NCBI GenBank assembly: GCA_035222895.1
Contig: JAVYIG010000096.1
Coordinates: 558,001 to 622,000 of the forward strand
Origin: Strongylocentrotus droebachiensis
Taxonomy: Eukaryota; Echinodermata; Echinoidea; Camarodonta; Strongylocentrotidae
DNA: 64,000 nt
Direction: 5' to 3'
The notes below the pieces were generated by a model, which was not told the DNA's origin, searched no databases, and saw only the letters and a list, made by a program, of their open reading frames with translations. Both the position numbers and the translations under genes were made by a program. The stretch's first letter is position 1. Every line of letters starts with the position of its first letter. This document shows positions 62,801 to 64,000 of the stretch, piece by piece.

Positions 62801-62976
62801 GTGATTATATTCACAGGGAAAGTACAATCGCAAAGTCTAACATTTCACTTACTTCTGTCCTGTGAGTCGACGAATTAGGCTTGTCTTCCCAACACCTGCA
62901 GGACCGATGACCATTATTCGAGATCTGTTCCATGGGGCCTTTCCCTTGCTAATCGCTTCTTGAATATCCGCTGGCA
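7806..62976 (-). CDS. ROCO protein: Roc GTPase, COR domain, repeat linker and C-terminal Death domain (24 exons, 5' end outside window)
   Basis: Twenty-four coding exons on the minus strand join with consistent GT-AG borders and codon phase, giving 3203 nt (1066 codons before the stop). Order: Roc P-loop GPAGVGKTSL; switch I region; a Ser/Thr/Glu-rich linker from nine microexons; Roc WDFGGQ; the rest of Roc; COR over seven or eight exons (landmarks DDVLKFYHDIGHLVYH, MMIKFDLICEIP, FLHRFYVRMAKW); a linker; a 606-nt repeat exon; a Death domain. Known: ROCO proteins carry Roc and COR in tandem, and DAPK1 and some invertebrate ROCO proteins end in a Death domain. Inferred: a nucleotide-dependent scaffold in apoptosis or immune signalling. 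LRR, ankyrin or kinase parts may lie upstream of the window. Odd: the P-loop and G3 motifs are intact but the G4-like stretch reads IGTFAGK without the usual Asp. Introns of 15.5, 8.4 and 3 kb are full of transposons. An exon may be missing between 13968 and 16167. Confidence 0.85.
8495..8670. repeat. Degenerate ~15-18-bp minisatellite
   Basis: The unit resembles AGGTAAAAATGTCAG and repeats about ten times with drift, in the intron before the Death exon. The open frame across it (84 aa) is a repeat artefact. The rest of this intron, 8671-9277, shows no feature. Confidence 0.7.
9278..9883 (-). CDS. ROCO repeat exon: five 41-aa charged repeats
   Basis: 606 nt, acceptor AAGTAG, donor GTGAGT, phase 2 on both sides, so it can be included or skipped in frame. 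It consists of about five 123-bp (41-aa) units, the middle three nearly identical: SEDDSLGEPSTKRDKKTNRK, then TDSTNDED and TRGNKRTISHG. The outer units have KRKKK and RKRKKQ clusters. Composition: basic patches (possible nuclear signals), Ser next to Asp/Glu (casein-kinase-2-like sites), no hydrophobic core, so probably a disordered spacer between COR and Death. The overlapping open frame on the + strand is a by-product of the same repeat. Confidence 0.72.
10371..11030 (+). repeat. Unclassified dispersed repeat, copy 1
   Basis: Blocks here match 58534-59165 in the same order and orientation: ATTCTGAGAGATT, GGGCATCGCCATTTTC, AGAAAA-AGCTGCGCC and CCTACGTTTATT. Divergence and indels are considerable, so this is an old interspersed family. 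No coding capacity or inverted ends were found. Confidence 0.6.
11410..11530 (-). CDS. ROCO exon: linker before the repeat exon
   Basis: 121 nt, phase 1 to 2, acceptor TTCAACAG, donor GTACGT. Encodes GPQPSLVNQRHQSKVNIGAR and VTDNTIIYQQTNFMDSR, polar and probably disordered. Phases fit both the repeat exon and, if that is skipped, the Death exon. Confidence 0.7.
11684..11866. mobile_element. GC-rich MITE-like element with imperfect inverted ends
   Basis: Starts near CCCGGTCACACAC and ends near GGTGTGTCGGGA, with GACGACG-type sequence just inside each end, in otherwise AT-rich intron. The ends pair only approximately and no target duplication is clear. The rest of the intron, 11867-12981, shows no feature. 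Confidence 0.4.
12982..13278. mobile_element. MITE with ~80-bp inverted ends
   Basis: CATGTATCTTTGCCAAAGTT, GACCACCTGTTACAATACCA and CAAACAAT on the left reappear inverted at 13200-13278 with a few changes, around a ~120-bp spacer. Non-coding; superfamily not assigned. Confidence 0.8.
13303..13472. mobile_element. 170-bp palindromic MITE
   Basis: The left arm GAATTCACAAAGCAAGGTTT plus GAGCTCAGACC is mirrored at the right end (GGTCTGAGCTCAAACC, TTGCTTTGTGAATTC). The middle repeats CAAACCTCCTTTTGTT in both orientations. ATA on both sides (13300-13302, 13473-13475) may be a 3-bp target duplication, as in PIF/Harbinger elements. Confidence 0.75.
13695..13727. repeat. CT/AT microsatellite
   Basis: A run of CT dinucleotides passing into AT dinucleotides, 18 bp from the next exon's donor. 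As a pyrimidine tract it lies on the wrong strand and side to serve the ROCO exon as a branch/acceptor tract. Confidence 0.85.
13752..13968 (-). CDS. ROCO exon: COR C-terminus with Cys pair
   Basis: 217 nt, phase 0 to 1, donor GTTAGT. Encodes IIDYLHETLKDLKKCCARRI, VGKLCPKCLKYGDRELIPIR and an acidic end. The CPKC plus a later CDDGC could bind zinc, as seen after COR in several ROCO proteins. A short COR segment may be missing between this and the previous exon. Confidence 0.85.
13969..15188. other. Intron, no recognised feature except a poly-G run
   Basis: AT-rich intron sequence. A run of about 18 G lies at 14635-14652. The COR segment expected between the exons at 13752 and 16167 might hide here, but no open stretch with matching phase and splice sites stood out. 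Confidence 0.4.
15193..16001. mobile_element. piggyBac-like MITE with TTAA target duplication
   Basis: TTAA at 15189-15192 and 16002-16005 flank inverted ends CCCTATTTAGCCCGG and CGGGCTAAATAGGG. TTAA plus ends starting CCC is the piggyBac hallmark. Just inside each end lies a G-run/TTAGAAG/C-run hairpin; the right one ends in a C-run of more than 35 bases. Non-coding. It shares a TTTGCATAAATTA core with the element at 47909. Confidence 0.8.
16167..16333 (-). CDS. ROCO exon: COR domain, C part
   Basis: 167 nt, phase 1 to 0, acceptor TTGATAG, donor GTAGGA. Encodes DGFLHRFYVRMAKWSMEKKK, then SEMVFYIDSHHNVEMTYEIK. GFxxRFxVRM is the second strong COR motif. Confidence 0.9.
16430..16620. repeat. 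AAT/ATAATG-rich simple sequence
   Basis: Degenerate runs of AATAAT and GATAAT in the intron between the last two COR exons. Nothing else is recognised in 16334-17200. Confidence 0.7.
17201..17312 (-). CDS. ROCO exon: COR domain
   Basis: 112 nt, phase 0 to 1, acceptor TTTTTAG, donor GTCGGT. Starts KRRFFVPCRSSPMLHEKERH and ends VEFTIDFHHFLP, matching the FxVPxxL segment followed by the strand before the G-F-x-H-R motif. Confidence 0.88.
17680..17853 (-). CDS. ROCO exon: COR domain
   Basis: 174 nt, phase 0 to 0, acceptor CCTAG, donor GTAAGA. Encodes EGDLAKYWRDLKGKGILSIE, then LIQAVWKQQEGHHDQLDNII and DMMIKFDLICEIPDKPDG; the winged-helix-like LxxLMxKFDLxC pattern is classic COR. Confidence 0.92.
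18515..19092 (+). repeat. ~175-bp tandem repeat ending in a GACG run and a hairpin
   Basis: About three copies of a unit with AAATTTGCATAAATTACC, AATTCTGTGTAGAA and AAAATCGGT, closing with repeated GGAC and the hairpin AGCTCATCGGGCCC / GGGCCAGATGAGCT. This tail design recurs in invertebrate interspersed repeats. The copies differ by many point changes, so it is not recent. Confidence 0.65.
19643..19825 (-). CDS. ROCO exon: COR domain, N part
   Basis: 183 nt, phase 0 to 0. Contains DDVLKFYHDIGHLVYHQGCE and LIVLKPQFLNNIVSSIITVS, a clear COR signature (flhdlG...vLxPqfL). The donor GTTCGA after SEKM is weak, but it is the one that joins in phase to the next exon. The frame stays open another ~50 codons in the intron, so read-through cannot be excluded. 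Confidence 0.87.
20307..20739. mobile_element. MITE with ~33-bp inverted ends and TA target site (Tc1/mariner-like)
   Basis: Left end TGGGGCCTGTCACCACGAAA and TGAGTCCAGTGTCGCA is mirrored at 20705-20739 with one difference. TA on both sides (20305-20306, 20740-20741) fits a mariner-type target duplication. Non-coding. Confidence 0.75.
20860..21765 (+). repeat. TTTGACCT-type tandem array (~140-bp unit)
   Basis: At least five degenerate units built on TGACCTCTGTGACCTTTGACCT, AAAATCTAATCAGATCATCTTC and CTCAAGTGGTTCTTGAGATA, ending with GAGCGGGACGGACGGACAAC and a GT run at about 21747-21761. The same family recurs at 36120-36860 and 37020-37360. Confidence 0.75.
21886..24582 (+). repeat. Left inverted arm with ~385-bp tandem units
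   Basis: Units start near 22131, 22514 and 22900 with GAATACCTCACCATAAAG and run through AATGGCCTAAAATCAAGG, GCCAAGAATATGCTATTTAG and CTATACCCAGGTTTT. Each unit carries GTTGCCATAGTAAC and GTTACCATGGCAAC (or a close variant). The third unit is shortened and then split by the hAT element at 23106-24288. Confidence 0.8.
23106..24288. mobile_element. Non-autonomous hAT element (1183 bp)
   Basis: Perfect inverted ends CAGGGGCGGCGAT / ATCGCCGCCCCTG and an exact 8-bp target duplication GTCTATAC (23098-23105 and 24289-24296); both are hAT hallmarks. Inside, a ~92-bp GC-rich unit (GGGGGCTCCGCCCCCTGGAC, GGGCCCTAAG, CATCTGACC) is repeated about four times between 23588 and 24040, with G and C runs near both ends. 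No transposase. Confidence 0.92.
24674..25587. mobile_element. AT-rich MITE with CACTGTAAAAA ends
   Basis: Starts CACTGTAAAAAA and ends TTTTTTACAGTG, with TA on both sides. 914 bp, AT-rich and non-coding, inserted within the decayed XPG/PIN-CXC gene; coding homology resumes immediately after it with ESGVTDIGS. The ends resemble those of the element at 43121 (CACTGCAAAAACC). Confidence 0.75.
26861..28420 (+). repeat. Four in-frame 390-bp tandem copies of half a nuclease domain
   Basis: Units 26861-27250, 27251-27640, 27641-28030 and 28031-28420 all start GAAGCGTTCAGCTTGTATCA. Each is exactly 130 codons, from KRSACIIDRM to HYEEIITLK, and covers the metal-site strand, the VVFDVY strand and the following helices. 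Units differ at only a handful of bases (unit 1 has LGLHEGT, NIAPC and QRGKSF, where the later ones have LALH, NISPC and QRGRSF; unit 2 has MNLVH and LALHKGT). The array is much younger than the decay of the surrounding gene. Confidence 0.95.
28628..30448. mobile_element. GC-rich composite transposon inserted in the decayed nuclease gene
   Basis: CCTACCGTGTGCCACCGTG at 28650-28668 is repeated exactly, inverted, at 30430-30448. A second perfect 29-bp inverted pair, beginning CTCTCACACTCTGCCGTG, joins 28628-28656 with 29290-29318. Internal CGGCGAAAGTTTTGGGCATG occurs near 28780 and 30275. Coding homology of the nuclease gene stops just before and resumes just after. Probably a non-autonomous TIR element with a nested or rearranged relative. 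Superfamily unknown. Confidence 0.65.
29596..29807. mobile_element. Small hAT-like element nested in the GC-rich element
   Basis: Begins CAGGGGCGGCAG and ends GCGGCGCCTCTA, imperfect inverted ends of hAT type. Flanking CATGGGAG and CATGGAGG are a decayed 8-bp duplication. Contains G and C runs; non-coding. Confidence 0.5.
31903..33172 (-). repeat. Right inverted arm
   Basis: Reverse complement of the left arm, with about two 385-bp units (landmarks GAAAACCTGGGTATAGACAC at 32163 and the related copy at 32552). The inner end matches left-arm sequence at about 24540-24582 (GCACAGATTCATCACA). The arms are similar but not identical, implying an old insertion. Confidence 0.8.
33680..34034. mobile_element. 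355-bp MITE with ~47-bp inverted ends
   Basis: CAGGAGGCATTGTTTGC, AGAGTGCAAA and ATCGACTTGCGCCAAAGT occur at the left end and, inverted, at 33988-34034 with two or three differences. The CAGGAGG start suggests hAT, but an 8-bp duplication is not preserved. Confidence 0.75.
34200..34283 (+). mobile_element. 3' tail of a non-LTR retrotransposon
   Basis: CCAAATAAACTTGAATC followed by three CTTGAAT units looks like the microsatellite-ended 3' terminus of a CR1/L2-type LINE. No reverse transcriptase is attached. The rest of the intron, 34284-35355, has no recognised feature. Confidence 0.45.
35356..35490 (-). CDS. ROCO exon: Roc-COR junction
   Basis: 135 nt, phase 0 to 0, acceptor GTTGCAG, donor GTAAGC. 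Encodes VNTIQDRIDGLIQDSEYMKV and CKPTKWRTFLTEIEDSDQNS, the P-x-x-W-x-x-F/L-E pattern that opens COR. The next intron (19826-35355) is the largest in the window. Confidence 0.88.
35811..35848. repeat. ACT/CTA trinucleotide microsatellite
   Basis: A run of TACTAC units with one interruption. Apart from this, 35491-36119 shows nothing recognisable. Confidence 0.85.
36120..37370 (+). repeat. TTTGACCT-type tandem arrays with two interruptions
   Basis: Units with GTGACCTTTGACCTCATGAC, AATCTAATCAGTTCATTG, TACATGACCCAAGTTTGGCG and GATAACGCGATCACAAGC recur from 36120 to 36860, ending in GAGCGGGACGTACAGACG. A related block spans 37020-37360. Foreign stretches lie at about 36426-36634 and 36889-36970. 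Confidence 0.7.
37894..38004 (-). CDS. ROCO exon: end of Roc
   Basis: 111 nt, phase 0 to 0, donor GTAAGT. Encodes VTAKFQELKDRLGSNPYWKQ and VLSPMFGIDNQFSEDSE, the NxxFxIDN-type segment that closes Roc in MFHAS1-like proteins. Confidence 0.87.
38005..38742. other. Intron without recognised features
   Basis: AT-rich intron between two Roc exons; nothing was seen beyond short A/T runs. Confidence 0.4.
38743..38919 (-). CDS. ROCO exon: Roc helix and G4-like strand
   Basis: 177 nt, phase 0 to 0, donor GTAAGA. Contains ILELIHFWLMSVYTHAVPDS and the hydrophobic strand KVLLIGTFAGKEGPV. Related proteins usually read GTHxD or TKxD here; Phe-Ala-Gly replaces that motif, so guanine recognition may be altered. 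Confidence 0.9.
38920..40257. other. Intron without recognised features
   Basis: AT-rich intron. An open minus-strand stretch at 39338-39733 (131 codons) has no splice-compatible phase or recognisable motif. Confidence 0.4.
40258..41182. mobile_element. Non-autonomous hAT element (925 bp)
   Basis: Ends CAGGGGC / GCCCCTG with 8-bp flanks GCTGTGAT (40250-40257) and GTTGTGAT (41183-41190), 7 of 8 identical. Internal parts: a GT/G run near 40285-40310; a ~115-bp unit repeated almost three times at 40430-40730 (TTAGAGAAAGAA, GATTCGTTG); a polypyrimidine tract at 40930-41060. The open frames in this tract are low-complexity artefacts. Confidence 0.8.
41728..41820 (-). CDS. ROCO exon: Roc after switch II
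   Basis: 93 nt, phase 0 to 0, acceptor TATAG, donor GTAAGT. Encodes LFLSWRSLYILVIPLHLELS and then DRAPREEGDQH. It follows THP of the previous exon directly, matching the usual THPxFLSxxxxYxLV pattern of this family. Confidence 0.88.
42613..42815 (-). CDS. ROCO exon: Roc G3 motif WDFGGQ
   Basis: 203 nt, phase 1 to 0, donor GTAAGT. Starts with a Gly/Ser-rich stretch (DSNGSTPGKGNMSEAAEDKS), then a helix (PTIAKISQGITREEITKVKS) and the switch II strand SMWDFGGQEIYYITHP. WDFGGQxxYxxTH is the diagnostic G3 signature of ROCO GTPases. Confidence 0.92.
43121..44063. mobile_element. MITE with CACTGCAAAAACCA ends and internal GGTGTTA motifs
   Basis: Left CACTGCAAAAACCAG and right CTGGTTTTTGCAGTG are perfect inverted ends. 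Many copies of GGTGTTA / TAACACC lie inside both ends. 943 bp, AT-rich, non-coding. It sits in the intron between the WDFGGQ exon and microexon 9. Confidence 0.85.
44346..44409 (-). CDS. ROCO microexon 9
   Basis: 64 nt, phase 0 to 1, acceptor TCTCACAG, donor GTAAAG; encodes IAESDVGHVEELTESERIQN and Thr. Acidic, like the rest of the linker. Confidence 0.75.
44540..44600. repeat. TA-rich microsatellite
   Basis: Alternating TA with TATACACAC interruptions. Similar TA or GA tracts occur near 19408-19440, 45270-45290 (GA), 46730-46775, 52943-52960, 54092-54121 (GA), 54616-54632 and 55190-55265. Confidence 0.8.
44821..44852 (-). CDS. ROCO microexon 8
   Basis: 32 nt, phase 1 to 0, acceptor ATTTGTAG, donor GTAAGT; encodes ENVTSTPEHRH. 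Only this frame is open across the exon, which fixes the phase of its neighbours. Confidence 0.72.
45042..45062 (-). CDS. ROCO microexon 7 (21 nt)
   Basis: 21 nt, phase 1 to 1, so it can be skipped without changing frame; encodes EKKNTGQ. The acceptor is GGCAG. An alternative acceptor 4 nt earlier (TTGAAG) breaks the frame, so it is rejected. The donor is GTAAAT. Confidence 0.65.
45206..45251 (-). CDS. ROCO microexon 6
   Basis: 46 nt, phase 0 to 1, acceptor GATATAG, donor GTATTC; encodes TLKTPSTSSQQQMTE. Confidence 0.68.
46219..46500. repeat. ~17-bp G-rich minisatellite
   Basis: The unit GGGGGTAGTTGTCCTA is repeated about fifteen times with small changes. The intron part 45252-46218 before it shows nothing recognisable. 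Confidence 0.85.
47082..47514. repeat. ~130-145-bp tandem repeat, about three copies
   Basis: Units share GGCAGCATCACCAAACA, ACCTCCATAGAACATTT and TCAAGAAATGTGGCA. The L1-type LINE fragment begins directly after them. Confidence 0.7.
47909..48535. mobile_element. piggyBac-like MITE inside the LINE
   Basis: TTAA at 47905-47908 and 48536-48539 flank inverted ends CCCTAAATCCCATT and AATGGGATTAGGG. LINE coding sense continues across the insertion (RPITLLN, then VDYKLLSKVLAEK), which fixes both borders. G runs and C runs form hairpins inside the ends. It shares the TTTGCATAAATTA core with the element at 15193. Confidence 0.9.
49095..50508. mobile_element. Solo LTR (family uncertain, possibly Ty3/Gypsy) inside the LINE
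   Basis: A 1.41-kb block begins TGTAGTGG and ends CTCAACA, with GATT on each side (49091-49094, 50509-50512; an AGATT reading is also possible). It carries an AATAAA near its 3' end (50339) and a short GCCTCATTAAAAGGCCT-type repeat. No internal coding region is present, so it reads as a lone LTR fossil younger than the LINE it split. Orientation + is likely from the poly(A) signal. Confidence 0.6.
51490..53278 (+). mobile_element. 5'-truncated Jockey/CR1-group LINE with ATACC tail
   Basis: One open frame (through 52933) encodes reverse transcriptase: [80 protein letters not shown], and a C-terminal region ending HLWSTIPNHLKNQPSLNSFK. The endonuclease is lost by 5' truncation. The 3' UTR (~340 bp) contains a perfect 10-bp stem (AGGGGTCAAC 53054-53063 / GTTGACCCCT 53091-53100) and ends in ACCAT repeats at 53258-53278. 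With the RT part uninterrupted, it is younger than the neighbouring L1-type fragment. Confidence 0.9.
53603..53628 (-). CDS. ROCO microexon 5
   Basis: 26 nt, phase 1 to 0, acceptor TACATAG, donor GTGAGT; encodes GTTHVESPH. It borders the LINE-filled 8.4-kb intron. Confidence 0.68.
54554..54599 (-). CDS. ROCO microexon 4
   Basis: 46 nt, phase 0 to 1, acceptor TTTATAG, donor GTAACC; encodes SVDSVLKVAGRSTSQ. Confidence 0.72.
55285..55322 (-). CDS. ROCO microexon 3
   Basis: 38 nt, phase 1 to 0, acceptor CAACAG, donor GTAAGT; encodes ERKGVELEHDKVT. Confidence 0.72.
56487..56901. mobile_element. Non-autonomous hAT-like element (415 bp) full of G/C runs
   Basis: Perfect 16-bp inverted ends CAGGCGCGTACGCAGG / CCTGCGTACGCGCCTG and an exact 8-bp target duplication ACTGAGCG (56479-56486, 56902-56909). 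The interior alternates G runs of 10-20 bases, T/A runs and a very long C run before the right end. Non-coding and, given the exact duplication, fairly young. Confidence 0.92.
57416..57461 (-). CDS. ROCO microexon 2
   Basis: 46 nt, phase 0 to 1, acceptor TTTTTTGTAG, donor GTACGT; encodes CSSGGEANQSDTSIT. It has the same length and phases as microexons 4 and 6. Confidence 0.72.
57775..57975 (+). repeat. ~170-bp dispersed repeat, copy 1
   Basis: GGTCACTGACAGGTGGCTAC, ATCTCATTAA-CAGCTCTCA and GGATCATGG-GGACCAA recur at 59755-59915 with many differences. Both copies are in the intron between microexons 1 and 2. Function unknown. Confidence 0.55.
58534..59165 (+). repeat. Unclassified dispersed repeat, copy 2
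   Basis: Matches 10371-11030 block by block in the same orientation (ATTCTGAGAGATTAATT, GGGCATCGCCATTTTCTTG, AGCTGCGCC, CCCCTACGTTTATT). A G run interrupts it near 58830. Confidence 0.6.
59238..59330. repeat. ATA microsatellite plus TATATAGCGC motif
   Basis: ATAATAATA repeats are followed by TTTATATAGCGC and CAGCGCTTTACAT, a phrase I recall as common in marine invertebrate interspersed repeats. No further structure is visible. Confidence 0.5.
59755..59915 (+). repeat. ~170-bp dispersed repeat, copy 2
   Basis: Second copy of the block described at 57775-57975 (CCTGACAGGTAGTTATCTCA, GGATCATGGAGGACCAA, ATATAAAGGGTGCAAGTAG). Confidence 0.55.
60125..60156 (-). CDS. ROCO microexon 1
   Basis: 32 nt, phase 1 to 0, encoding AMDSTFESDTQ; donor GTAAGG. 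An in-frame stop rules out the acceptor 5 nt further upstream, so the CATAG acceptor is chosen. First of nine tiny exons inside the Roc domain. Confidence 0.7.
60306..60391. mobile_element. 86-bp TTAA-flanked mini-element
   Basis: TTAA at 60302-60305 and 60392-60395 flank CCCTATTCTCACTGGG and, inverted, CCCTATCTTAACTGGG, with a G-run/C-run hairpin between. It belongs to the same TTAA/CCCTA class as 15193 and 47909, reduced to little more than its ends. Confidence 0.75.
60738..61467. mobile_element. GC-rich palindromic MITE with a SINE in its centre
   Basis: Ends GCTATGGTCACA / TGTGACCATAGC. A second inverted match, CGTACCACGGCGAGGCCAGA with GTCTTATTTTTT, joins 60990-61033 to 61361-61404. The centre (61034-61360) is unpaired and holds tRNA-like promoter boxes. 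Terms such as GCCGCCGGGCAG recur through the arms. Confidence 0.7.
61150..61260 (+). mobile_element. tRNA-derived SINE-like segment
   Basis: An A box-like AGCTCAATCGGTAAGGA (61166-61182) and a B box-like GGGTTCAAATC (61221-61231) are spaced as in tRNA genes, followed by a T-rich stretch. The arms do not fold into a proper tRNA, so this is a tRNA-related SINE head rather than a working tRNA gene. Confidence 0.55.
61653..61750 (-). CDS. ROCO exon B: Roc switch I region
   Basis: 98 nt, phase 2 to 1. The codon shared with exon A is Lys, giving KFDPNEESTKGAKQDTVTKS and then AVNSWELVKHAQT. The F-x-P-N-E-x-S-T pattern after the P-loop is typical of MFHAS1/ROCO-type Roc domains. Confidence 0.88.
61948..62309. 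mobile_element. MITE with ACATGTTTAGCGTCC inverted ends
   Basis: AAGGCCA, an A-rich tract and CATGTTTAGCGTCC on the left mirror GGACGCTAAACATG, a T-rich tract and TGGCCTAA on the right. Inside are several AAATGGCCGC / GATGGCCGCC phrases and A runs. Non-coding, in the intron between the first two Roc exons. Confidence 0.75.
62853..62976 (-). CDS. ROCO exon A: Roc P-loop
   Basis: 124 nt, acceptor TTTTAG, donor GTAAGT; enters in phase 1 and leaves in phase 2. Encodes PADIQEAISKGKAPWNRSR, then the beta strand and Walker A motif IMVIGPAGVGKTSLIRRLTG. The entering phase shows that at least one coding exon lies upstream; none could be supported in 62977-64000. Confidence 0.9.
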
Positions 62977-63389
62977 CTAAAATTTAAGAACAACAAATAA
63001 GAAAGATAAGGTGTTACAAATTTAAGACCGGTGTAGAAGTGTGTGAAAGCTAGGTCAAGCCAAGAAACATGAAGGTATTTAAACAAAAAATACACTTGTC
63101 CTATTGTTAAACATGGATGTATTTCTCTCACGATTCCCGGAGAAGTAATTCTAAGTGTCAGATTGTACATTTGTTTGGACAAAAACAAAAAAAATCAGCC
63201 TATTCCTGCTTTATATCACTAGTTCTACATTTTGAGCGAGTCGATATGCGCTTGTGTTGCCCTTTTTGCAATGTGATATTGAAATGCCAATACAACTGTG
63301 GATAATTTACTCGCACAAAATCAACATTAATACGACATGACAAAGCGATACATTGTGTGTTCAATTTCGGAAAGTAAAACGAAAAAGAA

Positions 63390-64000
63390 AGAGGGGAAAA
63401 AAGAGAAAGAGAAAAGGAAAGAGAAGACTAAGGGCAATCGACTCTTTCCAATTGCCAGATCAACTCTTTGGAATGAACTCTTAAAAGCCGGCTCACATAG
63501 TAGCGGCAAAGACCCCGCGAAAGGCGACGGACGTGAAAATCACATACATTTTGGCGGTAAACCGACGGAAAAGGGGAAAACCAAGATTCGCTGGCGGTTG
63601 GGAACGACCTTCGATCAGCGACAACAAGGCGGCAATGGACGAATGGCTGCGGCATGGAACGGAGTATATCGACCAAAATCGGACGTTGTCTGGGCGGCGA
63701 GTGACAATGTCTCGACGTATCCCGGCAACACGGAACGAGGTCAGACTGCTGGTAGCGGATTGGCTGGCGGCAAGGAACGACGGCTTACGGTGGGTTGCGG
63801 CGACGATGAAGTGACTCGGCGGTGGACATCAAAGCCTGTGTGCGTGCGGGTCACTGACGTCATAAAACATGAAAAATCGCACTAAAAATTTAAAATTGTG
63901 GACCGTCGTTGCAAAATCTTAACCCATCGCAGACCAAGGTTGCAATGCTTCAAGTACTCGCAAACTACCCGCCATCAACTGTCATCAACCGTCACCCTCC
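63390..64000. other. GC-rich block at the window end, probably an incomplete transposon
   Basis: Base composition shifts from AT-rich intron to CGG/GACGG-rich sequence at about 63480, beginning AAAGCCGGCTCACATAG, which resembles the start of the element at 11684 (AAAGCCCGGTCACACAC). It includes TGACGTCA-like GACGTCAT and short CGTCACC phrases. Open frames across it (up to 182 aa) look compositional. The other end is beyond the window. Confidence 0.35.

Noticed and set aside
63337-63885. 182-aa + strand open frame at the window end
   Set aside because: A lysine-rich start followed by GC-rich repeat-like sequence with other frames also open; no domain is recognised.

Overview
The window is animal nuclear DNA. 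It is AT-rich, genes are split by spliceosomal introns with GT-AG borders, and the non-coding part is crowded with palindromic DNA transposons, LINE fragments, satellites and homopolymer runs. A Roc-COR-Death (ROCO) gene, an XPG/PIN-like multicopy protein family and TTTGACCT-type satellites together suggest a marine invertebrate deuterostome, most likely an echinoderm. Nothing in the sequence names the species.

Layout. (1) 1-6340: an intact intronless + strand gene (1019-5713, 1564 aa) for a protein with N-terminal Cys/His zinc motifs, a C-terminal FEN1/XPG/PIN-like nuclease fold and a terminal CXC (tesmin/TSO1-like) domain. (2) 7806-62976, minus strand: one host gene covering most of the window. 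I traced 24 coding exons by reading GT-AG borders and requiring the codon phase to match at every junction; all 23 junctions agree and give 1066 codons. In order the exons encode a Roc GTPase P-loop, a linker made by nine tiny exons, the Roc WDFGGQ motif, a COR domain, a 606-nt repeat exon and a Death domain. The gene's 5' end lies beyond 62976. (3) Its introns hold nearly everything else.

The largest intron (19826-35355) contains an 11.3-kb element, 21886-33172, with inverted arms over 1.2 kb. The arms are built of a ~385-bp tandem unit carrying RFX X-box-like 14-mers. The element encloses a decayed second copy of the XPG/PIN-CXC gene, in which a 390-bp piece coding for half of the nuclease fold is repeated four times in frame. 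MITEs and a hAT element are nested inside it. The 8-kb intron at 45252-53602 holds a nest: an L1/Tx1-type LINE carrying a TTAA-flanked MITE and a solo LTR, followed by a Jockey/CR1-type LINE with an ATACC tail. Several hAT-like elements (8-bp target duplications), TTAA/piggyBac-like elements, long palindromes, tandem arrays and a tRNA-like SINE fill the remaining introns.

The ROCO-Death protein is a plausible signalling scaffold of the apoptosis/innate-immunity type. The two XPG/PIN-CXC copies look like a mobile-element gene family. One sits in a recognisable long-inverted-repeat transposon; the other is intact but has no arms that I can see. Exon borders are read by eye and have not been checked against transcripts.
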